Below are positions 21,224 to 32,422 of a DNA stretch of 64,000 nucleotides, one piece after another. How positions within the stretch are numbered: the stretch's first letter is position 1; each line of letters starts with the position of its first letter. The stretch is from NCBI GenBank assembly GCA_029959085.1, contig JARWIR010000023.1, forward strand, positions 7,577,860-7,641,859, read 5' to 3'. The DNA is from Nemophila menziesii. Taxonomy: Eukaryota > Streptophyta > Magnoliopsida > Boraginales > Hydrophyllaceae. A program made the translations under genes and the position numbers. The notes beneath the pieces are model-generated. The model was not told where the DNA came from and searched no databases. It saw nothing but the letters and a program-made list of their open reading frames with translations.

Positions 21224-22607
21224 TATGCTCATTATTATGTACCAATATAATAAGTTGGATTTGATCATCTCTTCATTTCGAAATGAATCTCTTCAATTCG
21301 GAATAAAATTGACACACCGTCCTTATTTAAAACTGAACTATACACTTAAGCGACATTACCACCTTGTTTATTTGTCATGACAAGAGTATTTTAATGACCC
21401 TATAGAGAACTATGGAAACTACGAGTAATAACGCCGAGATGTCCTCATCGCCGAACATGTAGGTTATTTATAAATGAATATTCAGTGTTACTTCCTTCAC
21501 TAAGCATCGAGAACAATATTTTGTTGTGATAGTTATGGTGAATGACAAAGGCTTCATCATTAATTTCTATATCAAGAAAATTTGGGTCGATTCTAGTCGT
21601 GAAGGTCTGGCTCTAGCTCTTAGGAGAGACGGTATGTTGGCTAAGGATGAAGATCCAACTACAACAATTCTTTTCTCGGTCTACCTTGAATTTGCAAGGT
21701 TGCACAATTTTACTTACAACTCGATGAGACATTAATCATATTCTTAAAGGAAATTTTCTTTATATGTAATAACATTTGTGGTTTAGGTGTGTATCGTGTC
21801 AAACAAACTTCTAATAAGTTATTTGATACTATTTCCATAACTGTTAATTGGAACCTTCTAATAGAAGATTAAAACAAATATTTTTACCGAACGGGTTTAA
21901 AAACTCCTCGTAAAGACCCTTCTACCACATCTCATGGAATTTTTCGCCGAAAGAGGCCAAAATAGAATAAAAACTAATAAAATTAAATCAAATTTTTTTT
22001 TATATTTATCTATAACTACCCCTATATATACATCTACATATAACCTTATAACATAAATATTTTCACAAACCCTGCTCGTTTTAAAAAATTCTCTCAAACC
22101 CTTTCCCACTTTCTCTAATTCTTGCGAGCCATGGCGAAGCAAGGCCAAATTTACGATGGAACACTAGGGGTTTTATGACAAATCTTTCAAGAATGATCTT
22201 TAATGTAGATTCAAGATCCATTAAGTCCATTATCTGTTCGTGTCATGGCATATCCATTAATGGAGTTTCAAACCATGGCTTTCAAGGCCGAATTGTGTTT
22301 GAGACAATGGTAGAGATTCGAGGCGAAAGATACGATGACAGAGATTCACGGTTTCACAAGCTTCACGGAGCCAGAGATCTATGTTCGAAACCACAATTTG
22401 GATGAGCTAGGGTTCGTAGTCATGTCATGTGATGTAGATCGAGGTTGCTTCGGTTATTAGTTTCAGAATTATGGTTCGAAGGCGTGGGTGGAACTCCAGT
22501 TTGAAGGCTTTGGTTTGCAGTGTTGTTCGTGAAATATAAATAAATTTCTAGAACGCATGTTGGGAAGATATTGACGTCAACGATGTCATCATATTTATGA
22601 CGGCGAC
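21224..22607. other. Region between elements F and D, no assignable gene
   Basis: The first 150 bases resemble a diverged piece of the repeat unit. An open frame at 21526-21735 (IWVDSSREGLALALRRDG, ending TYNSMRH) and a leader-like stretch at about 22090-22410 with an ATG in a good plant context (GCGAGCCATGGCGAAG, about 22131, closed after about 15 codons) are visible. I recognise neither, and I see no splice pattern good enough to call a gene. Confidence 0.4.
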
Positions 22608-24175
22608 TGATGTCTCCTATTTTGTTCTAATTATATGTCCTTATGAGACAACATTTTGGGTGATTATTTGACTGATTCGATAGATTTTAGTGTTAATTTG
22701 TTATATTTCATTTTCTCTCCTTGAATTATAGTATTTTTCATTTATTAAGATTTTGCATGTTAAATGGTTTATTTTAGTGCAAAGTTTGTAGGTTCTTAAA
22801 GCTAGCAAAGAGGAATCAAGAATTAAAGTCTTAGATCGTGTAAAGAAGTCAAAGGCGAAAAGAAATATCCCGAAGAGTTGACAAGTTGAAGCTGCAAATC
22901 TGGAAGGTTGATGGTAATTGCTGATTTCGAGCTACTTATACATGAATTCACCCTCTGAGTTGTAAATAATATTCGTTCCTTATCGGGTTACGAAGAATTA
23001 ACAAGTTAAACGGGTCAATTCGGATTTAATTGATAAAGTTACAACCATTTTAGTGGTGGGTGTACACTAGTTACGGGATTATGATTTGAAGAGTGGACTT
23101 GGGCCATTTAATATTTTATTTACACACTTAATATAAGCCCAAGACCGAATTTTTTAGTATAAAGAGACCTTTTGACTTTATCTTTACACACAACTCAATT
23201 TACAAAAGTTAGAACGTGAGAGAGAAAAGACAAAAGCAAGAGGAGAGAAGAAACTGAAGTTTTAGAAGAGATTCTTCCAACAACAATCAATTCAACAACT
23301 CTTAAATTAGGTTCTTATTATTTCTTTATGTAAAACAATGAGTTCCTTTCTTTTTTTATTTAGTTTTAACTTATATTATGAGCTAAATACTCTAAGAGCT
23401 TGAGAATCGATTTAATGGGTTGAGCCCCAATTTATTTAGTTAATGTTTTTGAATTTGGGATTAAAAGATTTAATTTATTGGGTAATTTAGTATTTTCTAT
23501 TATCGTGAATTTATTTACTGTCTTTGAAGTCATGAGTCAAAAATAGAATTAGTAATTAAGCTATGTATTATAGTGGCGTAATGATCACCTTGACGGGGGG
23601 TTTAATTACTGAACAAGGTAATAGATGGAAGATATAAATTATTGATCCTGACTGACTTAGTTAATTTTATAGCCAATTGGGTAAACAACTTGAACATTCA
23701 AAGGTAGATTATAATCACCCTGGTGGGGTTTGTCATACCTTAGGATAGCTCCTAAGTCCATCCTGACGGGGGTTAAGAGAAACTCGAATCCCAACTAATA
23801 TTAATTATCAATTAGACCCTTACAAGAAAGCATTGATTGATAAGATTTAGGCGAAACCCTTGCGAAACTCAAGTACTACTTCTCATCCTTGCATCTACTC
23901 ATATTTTATTTACTTGCGTCTCATTTATTTCCATTAGTTAATTTAGTATTTTATATTAATTCCATTTTAGTCCTTAAACAAAATCAAAACAAATATTCAT
24001 CTATTTTACTTTCCGCATCATATACCAATTATTCACACTTAATACATAACATCTAAAGTCATATCCAATCCGTCCCTAAGATCGAATTCCCATTTACCAG
24101 ATATTACTTGGAAGACCCGTACACTTGATGTACGTGTCCTTCCTATTTAGGGGTGTTGTTTTATAACACACTAGG
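22608..24175 (+). repeat. 5' LTR of element D (all but the last 8 bp)
   Basis: The LTR starts TGATGTCTCCTATTTTG and contains the words that mark the B-type LTR (GATTCGATAGATTTTAG, ATATCCCGAAGAG). A TATA-like box lies at about 23158 (TATAAAGA). It is interrupted after CTAGG (24171-24175) by element A and ends at 48374-48381 (AGACACCA), next to D's primer site. Related to the LTRs of element B but clearly diverged. The 3' LTR of D is not in the window. Confidence 0.85.
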
Positions 24176-25624
24176 TGATAATAAAATATACTCATGAGAC
24201 ATCATTTTAGGCTTATTTATTAATTTATAGGTTGATTTTAGCTTAATTTAGTGCACTTTCCTATTTTGAGTCTTGATTTAGTAACATAATATTTTTAGAG
24301 CATATTGGGTTTAATTGTTTATTTAGTGTGAAGCTTTAAAGATAATTATGGAGATTAATTAGAGTCCAAGTCAAAGACTACAACTTATGGAAAGATATTT
24401 GCATGGAAATTGGAGATAAAGGAAACAAAGGCTAAAAAGATGGAAAAGGAAAAGCTGCCTAAATTTGGGATTCTGCACACACGTCAAAGATGTGGGTTTT
24501 TACCTAAGAAATAGGCCGAATTTGGTGATTTTCTTCTTTAGGGTCAAGATAATTCCGTTGCAATTCTTTTGGTATCTTATGGAGCTCAATCCGACCAATA
24601 ACGAAGAAGATATGCTCAAAACGGTCCAGCAGTGTTTATCTTTATTTCCTTACAAATTTGAGTTGGGCTAGAAGTCTATTACTTAACTTATCTCTAAAGA
24701 AACGATTTAGGTCAACCTATACACTATAAATACAGTCTCTTAACACTCTTACATGATCCTTGGTGAAACCTTAAACCAAGAGGAAGCATACAACACAAGA
24801 GAGAAGTCTGGAAGGAGCTGTCATCAACAATGTCTTCTTCTACCTTTAGATTTGTAATTTCTTTCTTTTCTTGCATGAACTAATTTTCTTTAGCTTGAGT
24901 TTTAGCATATATGTATGAAACCTAGTTTTGATTGACATCTATCTAATTTGGGAATTTAATGTTTTAAATAGAATTATAGTTTTTATTCTCTGTTTATGTG
25001 TTTGAATTTATATTCTGTGTTCTTGTACCATCTAGTAATTAGGATACCATTAACAACGGTGTTTAATTACATGTTTAGCACATAACGTCTAGTATTAGGT
25101 ATGATCTGACAACCCAACCTAGCTAGATAATCACTATGGTTTAGTTCTTGTGACTATTTACCATTTACAGGAAAAGTTTGCTTAGGAAGCCTTATTGACA
25201 CAGGTAAATCCTATTTTAAACTACCGATAGCAGATTAGGACCGATTAGGGAAATACTACATAATTCACCCTTACATGTTTAGAACGGAAAAACTAGTGGG
25301 GATTACATGCTAATAACTTAAGCTATATTCTCATATTCTTCTCTTTCATATTTATTTTCTGTCTTTTAATTCATAGGTTTAATTTAGTTAATTAGAAAAT
25401 CAAACAAATATCTATTTATCTTTACTTTTATTTGCGTTTAGTTGTTCTAGCTTTAATTATTTACACTTGATATTTGCATAAGATTCCTCTAACCTTCGTA
25501 GTCTCTGCGGAACGAATCTTAATCTAAAACTTGCATACGATCTGTATACTTGCAGAACCGTGTAGTTCTAGGGTGTTTTTGCACTTATTTTATATCTTAT
25601 TTTATCACACCCTAGGCCCCACCA
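24176..25624 (+). repeat. 5' LTR of element A, starting 17 bp short
   Basis: The LTR is 1449 bp and ends GGCCCCACCA. It begins at TGATAATAAAATATACTC, whereas the 3' LTR begins with an extra TGATGTCTCCTCATTTG. It also lacks about 22 bp around 25028 that the 3' LTR keeps (47755-47776). Promoter and polyadenylation signals for the element are expected here. Confidence 0.92.
24725..24732 (+). promoter_or_regulatory. TATA box in element A 5' LTR
   Basis: TATAAATA within ACACTATAAATACAG is the best core-promoter match in the LTR. It is conserved in A's 3' LTR (47449-47456) and, on the minus strand, in element E (58779-58786). It would place the transcription start, and so the R region, about 25-35 bases downstream. 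Confidence 0.7.
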
Positions 25625-25630
25625 AGTTTT

Positions 25631-25648
25631 TGGCGCCGCTGCCGGGGA
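25631..25648 (+). other. Primer binding site of A, tRNA-Asp
   Basis: TGGCGCCGCTGCCGGGGA, six bases after the LTR end, is complementary to the 3' end of plant tRNA-Asp with one difference from the commoner GTTGCC form. This primer site is typical of Athila-type Ty3 elements. Confidence 0.93.
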
Positions 25649-25749
25649 CTACATCGTTAGTCCTTGTGCATATATCTTGTGCTTTTATTTGAATTAGTTA
25701 TATTTTACGCTTTTTGTTTTTAGTTTTTGCTTTTCAGATTTAGTTACAG

Positions 25750-26909
25750 TTGGAGAACCCAAGGAGACTTGATCTACCCATCGAGTTCAGAGTGGAGCCA
25801 CGAGGAATTCGAGCTCCAGAAATCCAAGCCGCGAAATTCAAACCTGATCCAGGGATGCTAACTCAGTTTGCATCTCATAGATTATTCAGCGGAGCTGCAC
25901 ATCAAGATCTGATCCGATATATTCAGAAATTCATGCAGATTTGTGATGCTTATATCGTAAGAGGAGTTACTAGGGAGCAAGTATATTACCTGATGTTCCA
26001 GTTTTTCTTGACCGGATGTGCAAGCGATTGGTATGATACCCAATACCCTCATGTTATTCCAGATTGGGACAAGCTCCAAGCGAGATTCCTAGACCGTTTA
26101 TATCCAGTTAGTAGACGTTTAAAAGATATGTTGGAGCTTGAACAATTTATACAGAAAGAGGAAGAGAGTTTGGGTGAAGCATGGTTACGATTTACAGAGA
26201 AGAAGGCGAGGTGTCCCAATCATAGATCCTCGCCGGAATATTATTTAACCTTGTTTATGGAGGCCTTAATGATAACTCAAGAGAAAAAGCAGATTCGTTG
26301 GGAAACGCAGGTTTTGTGTTACTAGATCCTGAAGAAGCTGAGTTGGGGATGTAGAGAATTCTTGAGAACGAGAGAAGTTGGCCAAAGAAATCAGCAAAGG
26401 AGAACACTTCAGCATCTCTGAAACTTCAAGAATTTGATAAACAACTCGAAGAACTTAAGGAACAAGCCCGAACAATAGCTCAGGTGAATACGGTACGCAC
26501 AATTCCTTCGTGTCCTGGTTGTGGATCAAGAAATCACGTGTGGGAAGGGTGTATGAATAATCCAGCAATAGCTTCCGTTCAATATCCTCAAGATAACTAT
26601 TACTCTAATGGTTATGCTTGTCCTCAAGAAAGCTACACTAATTATCAACAACCTCCACAACAAAAGAGTTGGGTCAGAAAGCAAGAAACTTATCATCAAC
26701 CCCAACTTCAATCTTATAATCCACCACAACCTATTCAGAAAAAGGCACCCATTGTTAAAACTTTTCAAGAACCAAAGAAAGATCCACCTAAACAATCGAT
26801 GCAATTGGCAAAACAAGAACAACTCCAGAGCTTAAGTTCGAGTATGGCTAAATTAATGCAAACAGTTGAGAAGAAAATGAGTCATAGCCAACAGAAAGTG
26901 CGAACCTAG
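25750..26909 (+). pseudogene. gag of element A, N-terminally deleted and frameshifted
   Basis: The frame at 25750-26325 holds the retrotransposon gag domain (RYIQKFMQICDAYIVRGVT, CASDWYDTQYPHVIPDWDKL, FLDRLYPVSRRLKDMLELE). No ATG opens it, and about 100 residues seen in element B's gag before this point are missing, so the start is lost. A frameshift near 26260 moves the frame (NSREKADSLGNAGF), there is a stop near 26352, and the frame 26484-26909 carries a CCHC zinc knuckle, CPGCGSRNHVWEGC, followed by a Gln/Pro-rich stretch. It ends at a TAG that is in frame with the protease/pol frame starting at 26949. Gag would form the particle and bind element RNA; this copy cannot. Confidence 0.9.
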
Positions 26910-26948
26910 GAGAAGAATATCAAGCAACTAGAGCATACTATATCACAG

Positions 26949-29900
26949 ATGGCGAGTACATTACAAACTAGGCCAAAAGGGCAACTCCCAAGTGATACTA
27001 TTGCTCCTAGATACGATTCTTGCCATGTAGTTGAATTGCGAAGTGGAAAACAACTACCTCCACCAAGACCAGAACCAGAACAAGAACCAATCCCTATTCC
27101 AGAACAAAGGGGGGAAGAAATAATCAAAGATACAGTTGAGGAGGTAGTTAAACCAAAGATTGTCCAAGCCGAGACACCTGAAAAGACAAGAAAACCAGTG
27201 GAACTCAATACACGCCCTCCGCCACCATACCCTTCACGTGTCAGAAAGAAGGACAATGACCTGGAATTCAAGAAGTTCATTGACATGTTGAAGAAATTGG
27301 AAGTTAATATACCCCTTGTTGAAGCTCTCAAGAGGATGCCAACCTACATGAAATTCATGAAAGACATTCTCTCCAACAAGAGAAGTATAGAGACTGGGGA
27401 AACAATTGGATTACCTAGGGAGTGCAGTGCTATATGTCAAAATGAGTTACCACCAAAACTAGAAGATCCCGGCAGTTTTACAATTCCTATCGGCATTGGA
27501 GATAGTTGGACCGGGAAAGCATTATGTGATTTAGGCGCGAGCATCAATCTCATGCCTAGATCTCTGTTCGAGAAGCTTAATATTGGAGAAGTAGTACCCA
27601 CATCTGTGGTATTACAAATGGCGGATCGCTCCCTCTCACGACCAATAGGTAAAATTGAAGATGTTTTAGTTAAAGCTGGCTCTTTTATTTTTCCTTGTGA
27701 TTTTATTATCCTTGACTACGACGCGGATAAGAATGTCCCCATCATTTTGGGTAAACCATTCTTAGCCACGGGGCGTACACTAATTGATGTTGAGAATGGT
27801 GAGTTGATCATGAGAGTACAGGGCGAACAGATACGATTCAATGTGTTTCAGGCTATGAAATTACCAAAGTCAAAAGATGAATGCTTCAAAATAGATGTCA
27901 TCGGAAAAATTGCGCAAGAAGTCTTCAATGAAGCAAGCTTAGATGATGATCTCGACGAGGCCTTAGCACTTGAATCACCAGAGGAACTCGAGATTCCCCC
28001 TGAAGATGTTGCTGCGTTAGGATCAAACATGCGAGAACTACTTCGAGAACCAGGTGACATTGAACCAATGAAACAACCATCTATAATATGTCCACCTGTT
28101 CTCGAAGAAAAACCACTTCCAGATCACCTATGCTATGCATATCTAGGTACAAACAGAACTTTGCCTGTTATTATTTCTGCTAACCTTTCAGGTCCTCAAG
28201 AGGAGAAGCTACTTCAAGTACTTCGCGCAAACAAAGAAGCAATCGTATGGACTATTGCCGACATCAAGGGAATTAGTCCTTCCGTTTGCAAGCACAAAAT
28301 CATTCTTGAGAACGAAGGTGGGCGATCTATAGAAGGACAGAGAAGACTCATGCCAGCTATGAAAGAAGTAGTGAGGAAGGAAGTTATCAAGTTGTTAGAC
28401 GCAAGAATTATCTATCCAATTACTAGCAGTGATTGGGTTAGTCCAGTACAATGTGTTCCAAAGAAAGGAGGTTTCACTACCATCCTTAATGATCAAGGTG
28501 AAGCCATACCATCACGACCAGTTGTGGGGTGGCGAGTGTGCATGGATTACCGAAGACTGAACAAAGCAACAAAGAAAGATCACTTCCCGCTACCATTCAT
28601 TGATCAGATGCTAGACAAACTTGCAGGGAGAGAATATTACTGTTTCCTAGACGGATATTCAGGTTATAATCAGATTTGTGTGGATCTCCTCGATCAACAC
28701 AAAACAACTTTTACATGTCCGTTTGGTACTTTTGCTTATAGAAGAATGCCGTTTGGTTTATGCAATGCACCTGCCACGTTCCAGAGGCGCATGATGGAAA
28801 TATTTTGGGACATGATTGATAAATACTTGGAGGTTTTTATGGATGATTTTTCGGTGTTTGGAGACAGTTATGATGATTGTTTGAATAATCTTGAGAAGGT
28901 CCTTGTGAGATGTAGAGAAAAAGATCTCGTGCTTAATTGGGAAAAATGCCACTTCATGGTTCAAGAGGGAATTGTGTTGGGACATACAGTTTCGAAGGCA
29001 GGGATGGAGGTTGATCGTGCTAAGATTGAAGTTATCAAAACACTACCACCTCCGGTTTCTGTTAAAGGACTGAGAAGTTTCTTGGGTCACGCAGGATTTT
29101 ATCGAAGATTAATTAAAGATTTCTCCAAGATCGCCAAACCGCTTTGCTCTTTACTTGAAAAGGATACTCCTTTTGATTTTACTGAAGAATGTCTTCAAGC
29201 GTTTTTGACGATTAAGGAAAAACTGAACTCTAAACCTATTGTTATACCTCCTGATTGGAAAGCTCCGTTTGAACTTATGTGCGATGCCAGTTATCACGCC
29301 ATGGGTGTTGTGTTGGGACAGAGGAAAGACAAGATTTTCCACACAATTTATTATGCAAGTAAGACTTTCAACGCTGCCCAGATGAATTATACAGTGACGG
29401 AGAAAGAGATGTTGGCCGTGGTTTATGCTTTCGATAAATTTCGTCCCTATCTGGTTGGGAAGAAAACTATTGTATACACGGAACATTCAGCTATTAGGTA
29501 CCTCATGGAGAAAAAGGATGCTAAGCCGCGTCTCATTAGATGGGTACTGTTGCTTCAAGAATTCGACATAGATATTCGAGACCGAAAGGGATGCGAGAAT
29601 CAAGTTGCTGATCATTTATCAAGGCTCGAAGGATCTGATGCGAACAAAGAACCATTACTGGTTAAAGAGGTATTCCCTGGTGAACAACTTTTTGCTATTA
29701 AACGTGCTTTTGTGCCATGGTATGCAGATCTAGTCAACCTCATTGTGAGTGGTATCTTTCCCAAAGATTTCCACCCACAACAAAGACAAAGATTGAATCA
29801 CCAGGCCAAACAGTATTATTGGGATGAACCGTACCTCTGGAAGATTTGTAGTGACCAAGTGGTTAGAAGATGTGTACATGAAGGTGAAATGGAGAAAATC

Positions 29901-31004
29901 ATTGAAAGTTGTCATAGTTCACTTTATGGAGGTCACTTTAAGGGCGATAGAACCGCAGCTAAAATTCTTCAATCCAGGTTCTATTGGCCTACCATACACA
30001 AAAATTGTCATCGTTTTGTCCAGTCATGTCACAGATGCCAGCACACTGGCAATATATCAAAAAGAGACGCGATCCCGCTTAATAATATTCTTGAAGTTGA
30101 AATCTTTGATGTATGGGGAATAGATTTCATGGGACCTTTCGTCACTTCCTATGGAAATCTTTATATTTTGCTTGCGGTAGACTATGTGTCAAAGTGGGTA
30201 GAAGCAGTGGCAACACCAAAGAACGATGCTCAAACTGTGATTAAGTTCTTAAAAACAAACATCTTTTCAAGACATGGTACACCACGTGTGATAATCAGTG
30301 ATAAAGGTACCCATTTTCTTAATGCTCCTCTGAGAAATTTTCTTCGGAAGTTTGGAGTGAAACACCGTACTTCAACCGGTTATCACCCACAAACTAACGG
30401 TCAAGCTGAAGTTTCCAACCGGGAAATCAAATCTATTCTTGAGAAGACCGTGAGTAAATCGAGGAAAGATTGGTCGTTAAAGCTAGATGATGATCTCTGG
30501 GCTTACAGAACAGCATTTAAAACACCAGTTGGGGCATCTCCATATCGCATTGTCTACGGCAAAGCGTATCATCTACCGATTGAACTGGAAGCTCGAGCCT
30601 ACTGGGCTATTAAAACTCTGAATCTAGACCCAGACTTGGCCGGGAAACAAAGGATGATGCAGTTGAACGAGTTGGAGGAGTTTCGTTATCTTGCCTATGA
30701 GAATTCACGCCTCTATAAAGAGAAAACAAAGCGATGGCATGATAAACGACTCCGTCCAAAGCATTTCGAGATCGGACAAAAGGTTTTATTATACAACTCT
30801 CGATTTTCGAACTACCCAGGAAAGCTTAAATCCCGTTGGGGAGGACCTTACATTGTTACCAAAGTCACACCTCATGGAGCGATTGAAATTGAAAATCCAA
30901 CCGAGCAACGGACATTCATGGTGAATGGCCAGCGTTTGAAGAGATACCATGACAGTGAGGACTTTGGGCGAGAGGAGACAATCCATCTCGTTGAATGCGC
31001 TTAG
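26949..31004 (+). CDS. Intact protease-RT-RNase H-integrase polyprotein of element A
   Basis: A 1351-codon uninterrupted frame. The aspartic protease active site [10 protein letters not shown] has Asp at residue 194. The RT has [33 protein letters not shown] and the active site FMDD at about 630-633. RNase H has CDAS (about 778) and TEKE (about 817); the third acid, normally TDH, is here TEH (about 845). Integrase has an HHCC-type zinc finger (HSSLYGGH...CHRCQ), then Asp 1059 (WGIDFMGPF), Asp 1118 ([10 protein letters not shown]) and Glu 1154 ([10 protein letters not shown]), a D,D-35-E spacing. The frame continues upstream to a single TAG (26907) separating it from gag; in element B gag and protease are one frame, so ATG 26949 is not the natural start. 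Athila lineage by primer site, domain sequence and the extra ORF. Inactive as an element because gag is broken. Confidence 0.95.
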   Translation: MASTLQTRPKGQLPSDTIAPRYDSCHVVELRSGKQLPPPRPEPEQEPIPIPEQRGEEIIKDTVEEVVKPKIVQAETPEKTRKPVELNTRPPPPYPSRVRKKDNDLEFKKFIDMLKKLEVNIPLVEALKRMPTYMKFMKDILSNKRSIETGETIGLPRECSAICQNELPPKLEDPGSFTIPIGIGDSWTGKALCDLGASINLMPRSLFEKLNIGEVVPTSVVLQMADRSLSRPIGKIEDVLVKAGSFIFPCDFIILDYDADKNVPIILGKPFLATGRTLIDVENGELIMRVQGEQIRFNVFQAMKLPKSKDECFKIDVIGKIAQEVFNEASLDDDLDEALALESPEELEIPPEDVAALGSNMRELLREPGDIEPMKQPSIICPPVLEEKPLPDHLCYAYLGTNRTLPVIISANLSGPQEEKLLQVLRANKEAIVWTIADIKGISPSVCKHKIILENEGGRSIEGQRRLMPAMKEVVRKEVIKLLDARIIYPITSSDWVSPVQCVPKKGGFTTILNDQGEAIPSRPVVGWRVCMDYRRLNKATKKDHFPLPFIDQMLDKLAGREYYCFLDGYSGYNQICVDLLDQHKTTFTCPFGTFAYRRMPFGLCNAPATFQRRMMEIFWDMIDKYLEVFMDDFSVFGDSYDDCLNNLEKVLVRCREKDLVLNWEKCHFMVQEGIVLGHTVSKAGMEVDRAKIEVIKTLPPPVSVKGLRSFLGHAGFYRRLIKDFSKIAKPLCSLLEKDTPFDFTEECLQAFLTIKEKLNSKPIVIPPDWKAPFELMCDASYHAMGVVLGQRKDKIFHTIYYASKTFNAAQMNYTVTEKEMLAVVYAFDKFRPYLVGKKTIVYTEHSAIRYLMEKKDAKPRLIRWVLLLQEFDIDIRDRKGCENQVADHLSRLEGSDANKEPLLVKEVFPGEQLFAIKRAFVPWYADLVNLIVSGIFPKDFHPQQRQRLNHQAKQYYWDEPYLWKICSDQVVRRCVHEGEMEKIIESCHSSLYGGHFKGDRTAAKILQSRFYWPTIHKNCHRFVQSCHRCQHTGNISKRDAIPLNNILEVEIFDVWGIDFMGPFVTSYGNLYILLAVDYVSKWVEAVATPKNDAQTVIKFLKTNIFSRHGTPRVIISDKGTHFLNAPLRNFLRKFGVKHRTSTGYHPQTNGQAEVSNREIKSILEKTVSKSRKDWSLKLDDDLWAYRTAFKTPVGASPYRIVYGKAYHLPIELEARAYWAIKTLNLDPDLAGKQRMMQLNELEEFRYLAYENSRLYKEKTKRWHDKRLRPKHFEIGQKVLLYNSRFSNYPGKLKSRWGGPYIVTKVTPHGAIEIENPTEQRTFMVNGQRLKRYHDSEDFGREETIHLVECA

Positions 31005-31188
31005 CCTGAGGTACACGTCTAACTCAAAGACGTTAAACAAAAGTGCTTTTGGGAGACACCCCTTGTTTAAATTTCCTTTTAGATTAGTTGTTTTTGCTTT
31101 GTAGTGTATAATTTTAAGTTAGTGTATATTTCTAATTGTGTTTACAAGCTAATATGAGAGAAAGGTAGTGTGTTATTGTGCAGGAAAC

Positions 31189-31600
31189 GAGTTTGGGGTC
31201 AAAAGGAAAAAACTGGAGAAACTTTAGACCCGGCGCGAACTACCCCCGCGGACTACCCCATGGTCCGCAGGGATGCAACGTGCCCAGGAAACCCGTACCA
31301 CGGGTCGGGTACCACGGGTTTCATCCAAAAAGAAGAAGAAAATCGACCTGATAGGCGCGGTACACTGCACCCCTGGTCCGCACGCCTAAAACGCGTGCCA
31401 CGGGTTCGGGTACCACCGGTTTTTTGACGGAGCAGGCGCGGACTACCCCCTACACCGCACCCATGGTCCGCAGGCACAAAACACGTGCCACGGGGTGCTA
31501 GCACGGGTGCAATCCAGAAACCAAAAATTTCAAGAGCTGTTGGGTCCGATACACCGCGGATCTGGTCCGGTACACCGCAGAGGGGCGGTTTGTGAAGGAA
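31189..31600 (+). repeat. GC-rich palindromic tandem array between pol and ORF3 (A)
   Basis: About 400 bp, far richer in G and C than the surroundings, are made of imperfect repeats, about 100-120 bp apart, of the words GCGGACTACCCC, ATGGTCCGCAGG, CGTGCCACGGG and GGGTACCACGGGTTT. Many are short palindromes or near-palindromes. The purine tract GAGTTTGGGGTCAAAAGG (31189-31206) lies at its left edge. Elements B and E have arrays of different sequence at the same place. Confidence 0.75.
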
Positions 31601-31954
31601 TTCTTTTCCTAATCAAACTCTTACCTTATGAGATTAACCCTAGCCTTCCATACACGAATTTTTCAGACCCAAACCCTATATATACATCTTAAAGCTTGTG
31701 CAAACCTTCACAATTAACACAACAACTCATCAAATCCTTTCCATCATCTTCCATAAACACAAATTCTTCATCAAATTCATCACACTACACCATTAAAACA
31801 CCATCAAATTCATCAAGCTTTAAAGAATTCTTCCAAGATCAATCAAATAACCTTTCTCTTCCATCAATTCCAAGCAACAACATCAAGCTAAACCAAATTG
31901 TCCTTGAACTTTTAATCCATCCTTGGTATAACTTGAGTTGTGGGTAAAACAAGC

Positions 31955-32422
31955 ATGACTAACATATCTGAAGCTATGGAATACAAGAGAAAGTGCTCAA
32001 TCCTTGGGAAGAATAAGAGATTTCCTGGAGCCACCATTGAAAAACCCATCAATCTTGATGAGGTTTCTGAAGAATCAAAAGAAAAGGCACCTGCACAACC
32101 ACTACCAAAGAAGAGATTAACTGCTAGAATGTCCATACCATCAAGGAGGCCTTTGAAGAAAATAAAAATCCAAGACCAAGGTTCTTCTTCCTCTTCCTCT
32201 GAAATTGTTTATGATCTTCCTCCTTGGGCTCTCAAGTTACAGAACGAAGTTGAAAGATTACGTGAAGATAACAAAGACCTTTGGATAGAAGTCATACAGT
32301 TGGAGTCACAAGTAGAAGATTTGACCATGGTTAAGGAGGTTGATAGTTATACCGATCCCTCAGCTTCGGATGATGAGGATGATATGATGGATCTCTATGG
32401 CCAGCCAGGTAGGTCATTCTAA
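31955..32422 (+). CDS. ORF3 of element A, small coiled-coil protein
   Basis: A 155-residue frame starts with ATG at 31955 (MTNISEAMEYKRKCSILGKN); the frame is open 15 bases upstream but without ATG. It has a basic stretch resembling a nuclear signal (MSIPSRRPLKKIKIQ), a Ser run, a predicted coiled coil (WALKLQNEVERLREDNKDLW) and an acidic tail (SASDDEDDMMDLYGQPG). It occupies the position of the env-like ORF of Athila elements but shows no signal peptide or membrane segment. Element E carries a 153-residue homologue, about 70 percent alike, with both frames open. Element B's ORF3 shares only the MTN start. Function unknown; nuclear or RNA-binding roles are guesses. Confidence 0.7.
   Translation: MTNISEAMEYKRKCSILGKNKRFPGATIEKPINLDEVSEESKEKAPAQPLPKKRLTARMSIPSRRPLKKIKIQDQGSSSSSSEIVYDLPPWALKLQNEVERLREDNKDLWIEVIQLESQVEDLTMVKEVDSYTDPSASDDEDDMMDLYGQPGRSF

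Noticed and set aside
26526..26822. Minus-strand frames of 98-141 codons opposite gag and protease of A
   Set aside because: They are low in composition sense, overlap well-supported gag/pol motifs and have no recognisable domain.
26907..26909. Programmed readthrough of TAG between gag and pol
   Set aside because: No known readthrough context follows, element B has one open frame here, and gag is already broken. It is listed as a low-interest finding only.
30789..31040. Antisense frame opposite the integrase C-terminus, repeated at 62219-62470
   Set aside because: It is the shadow of the integrase end in elements A and E. Its similarity follows from the coding strand.
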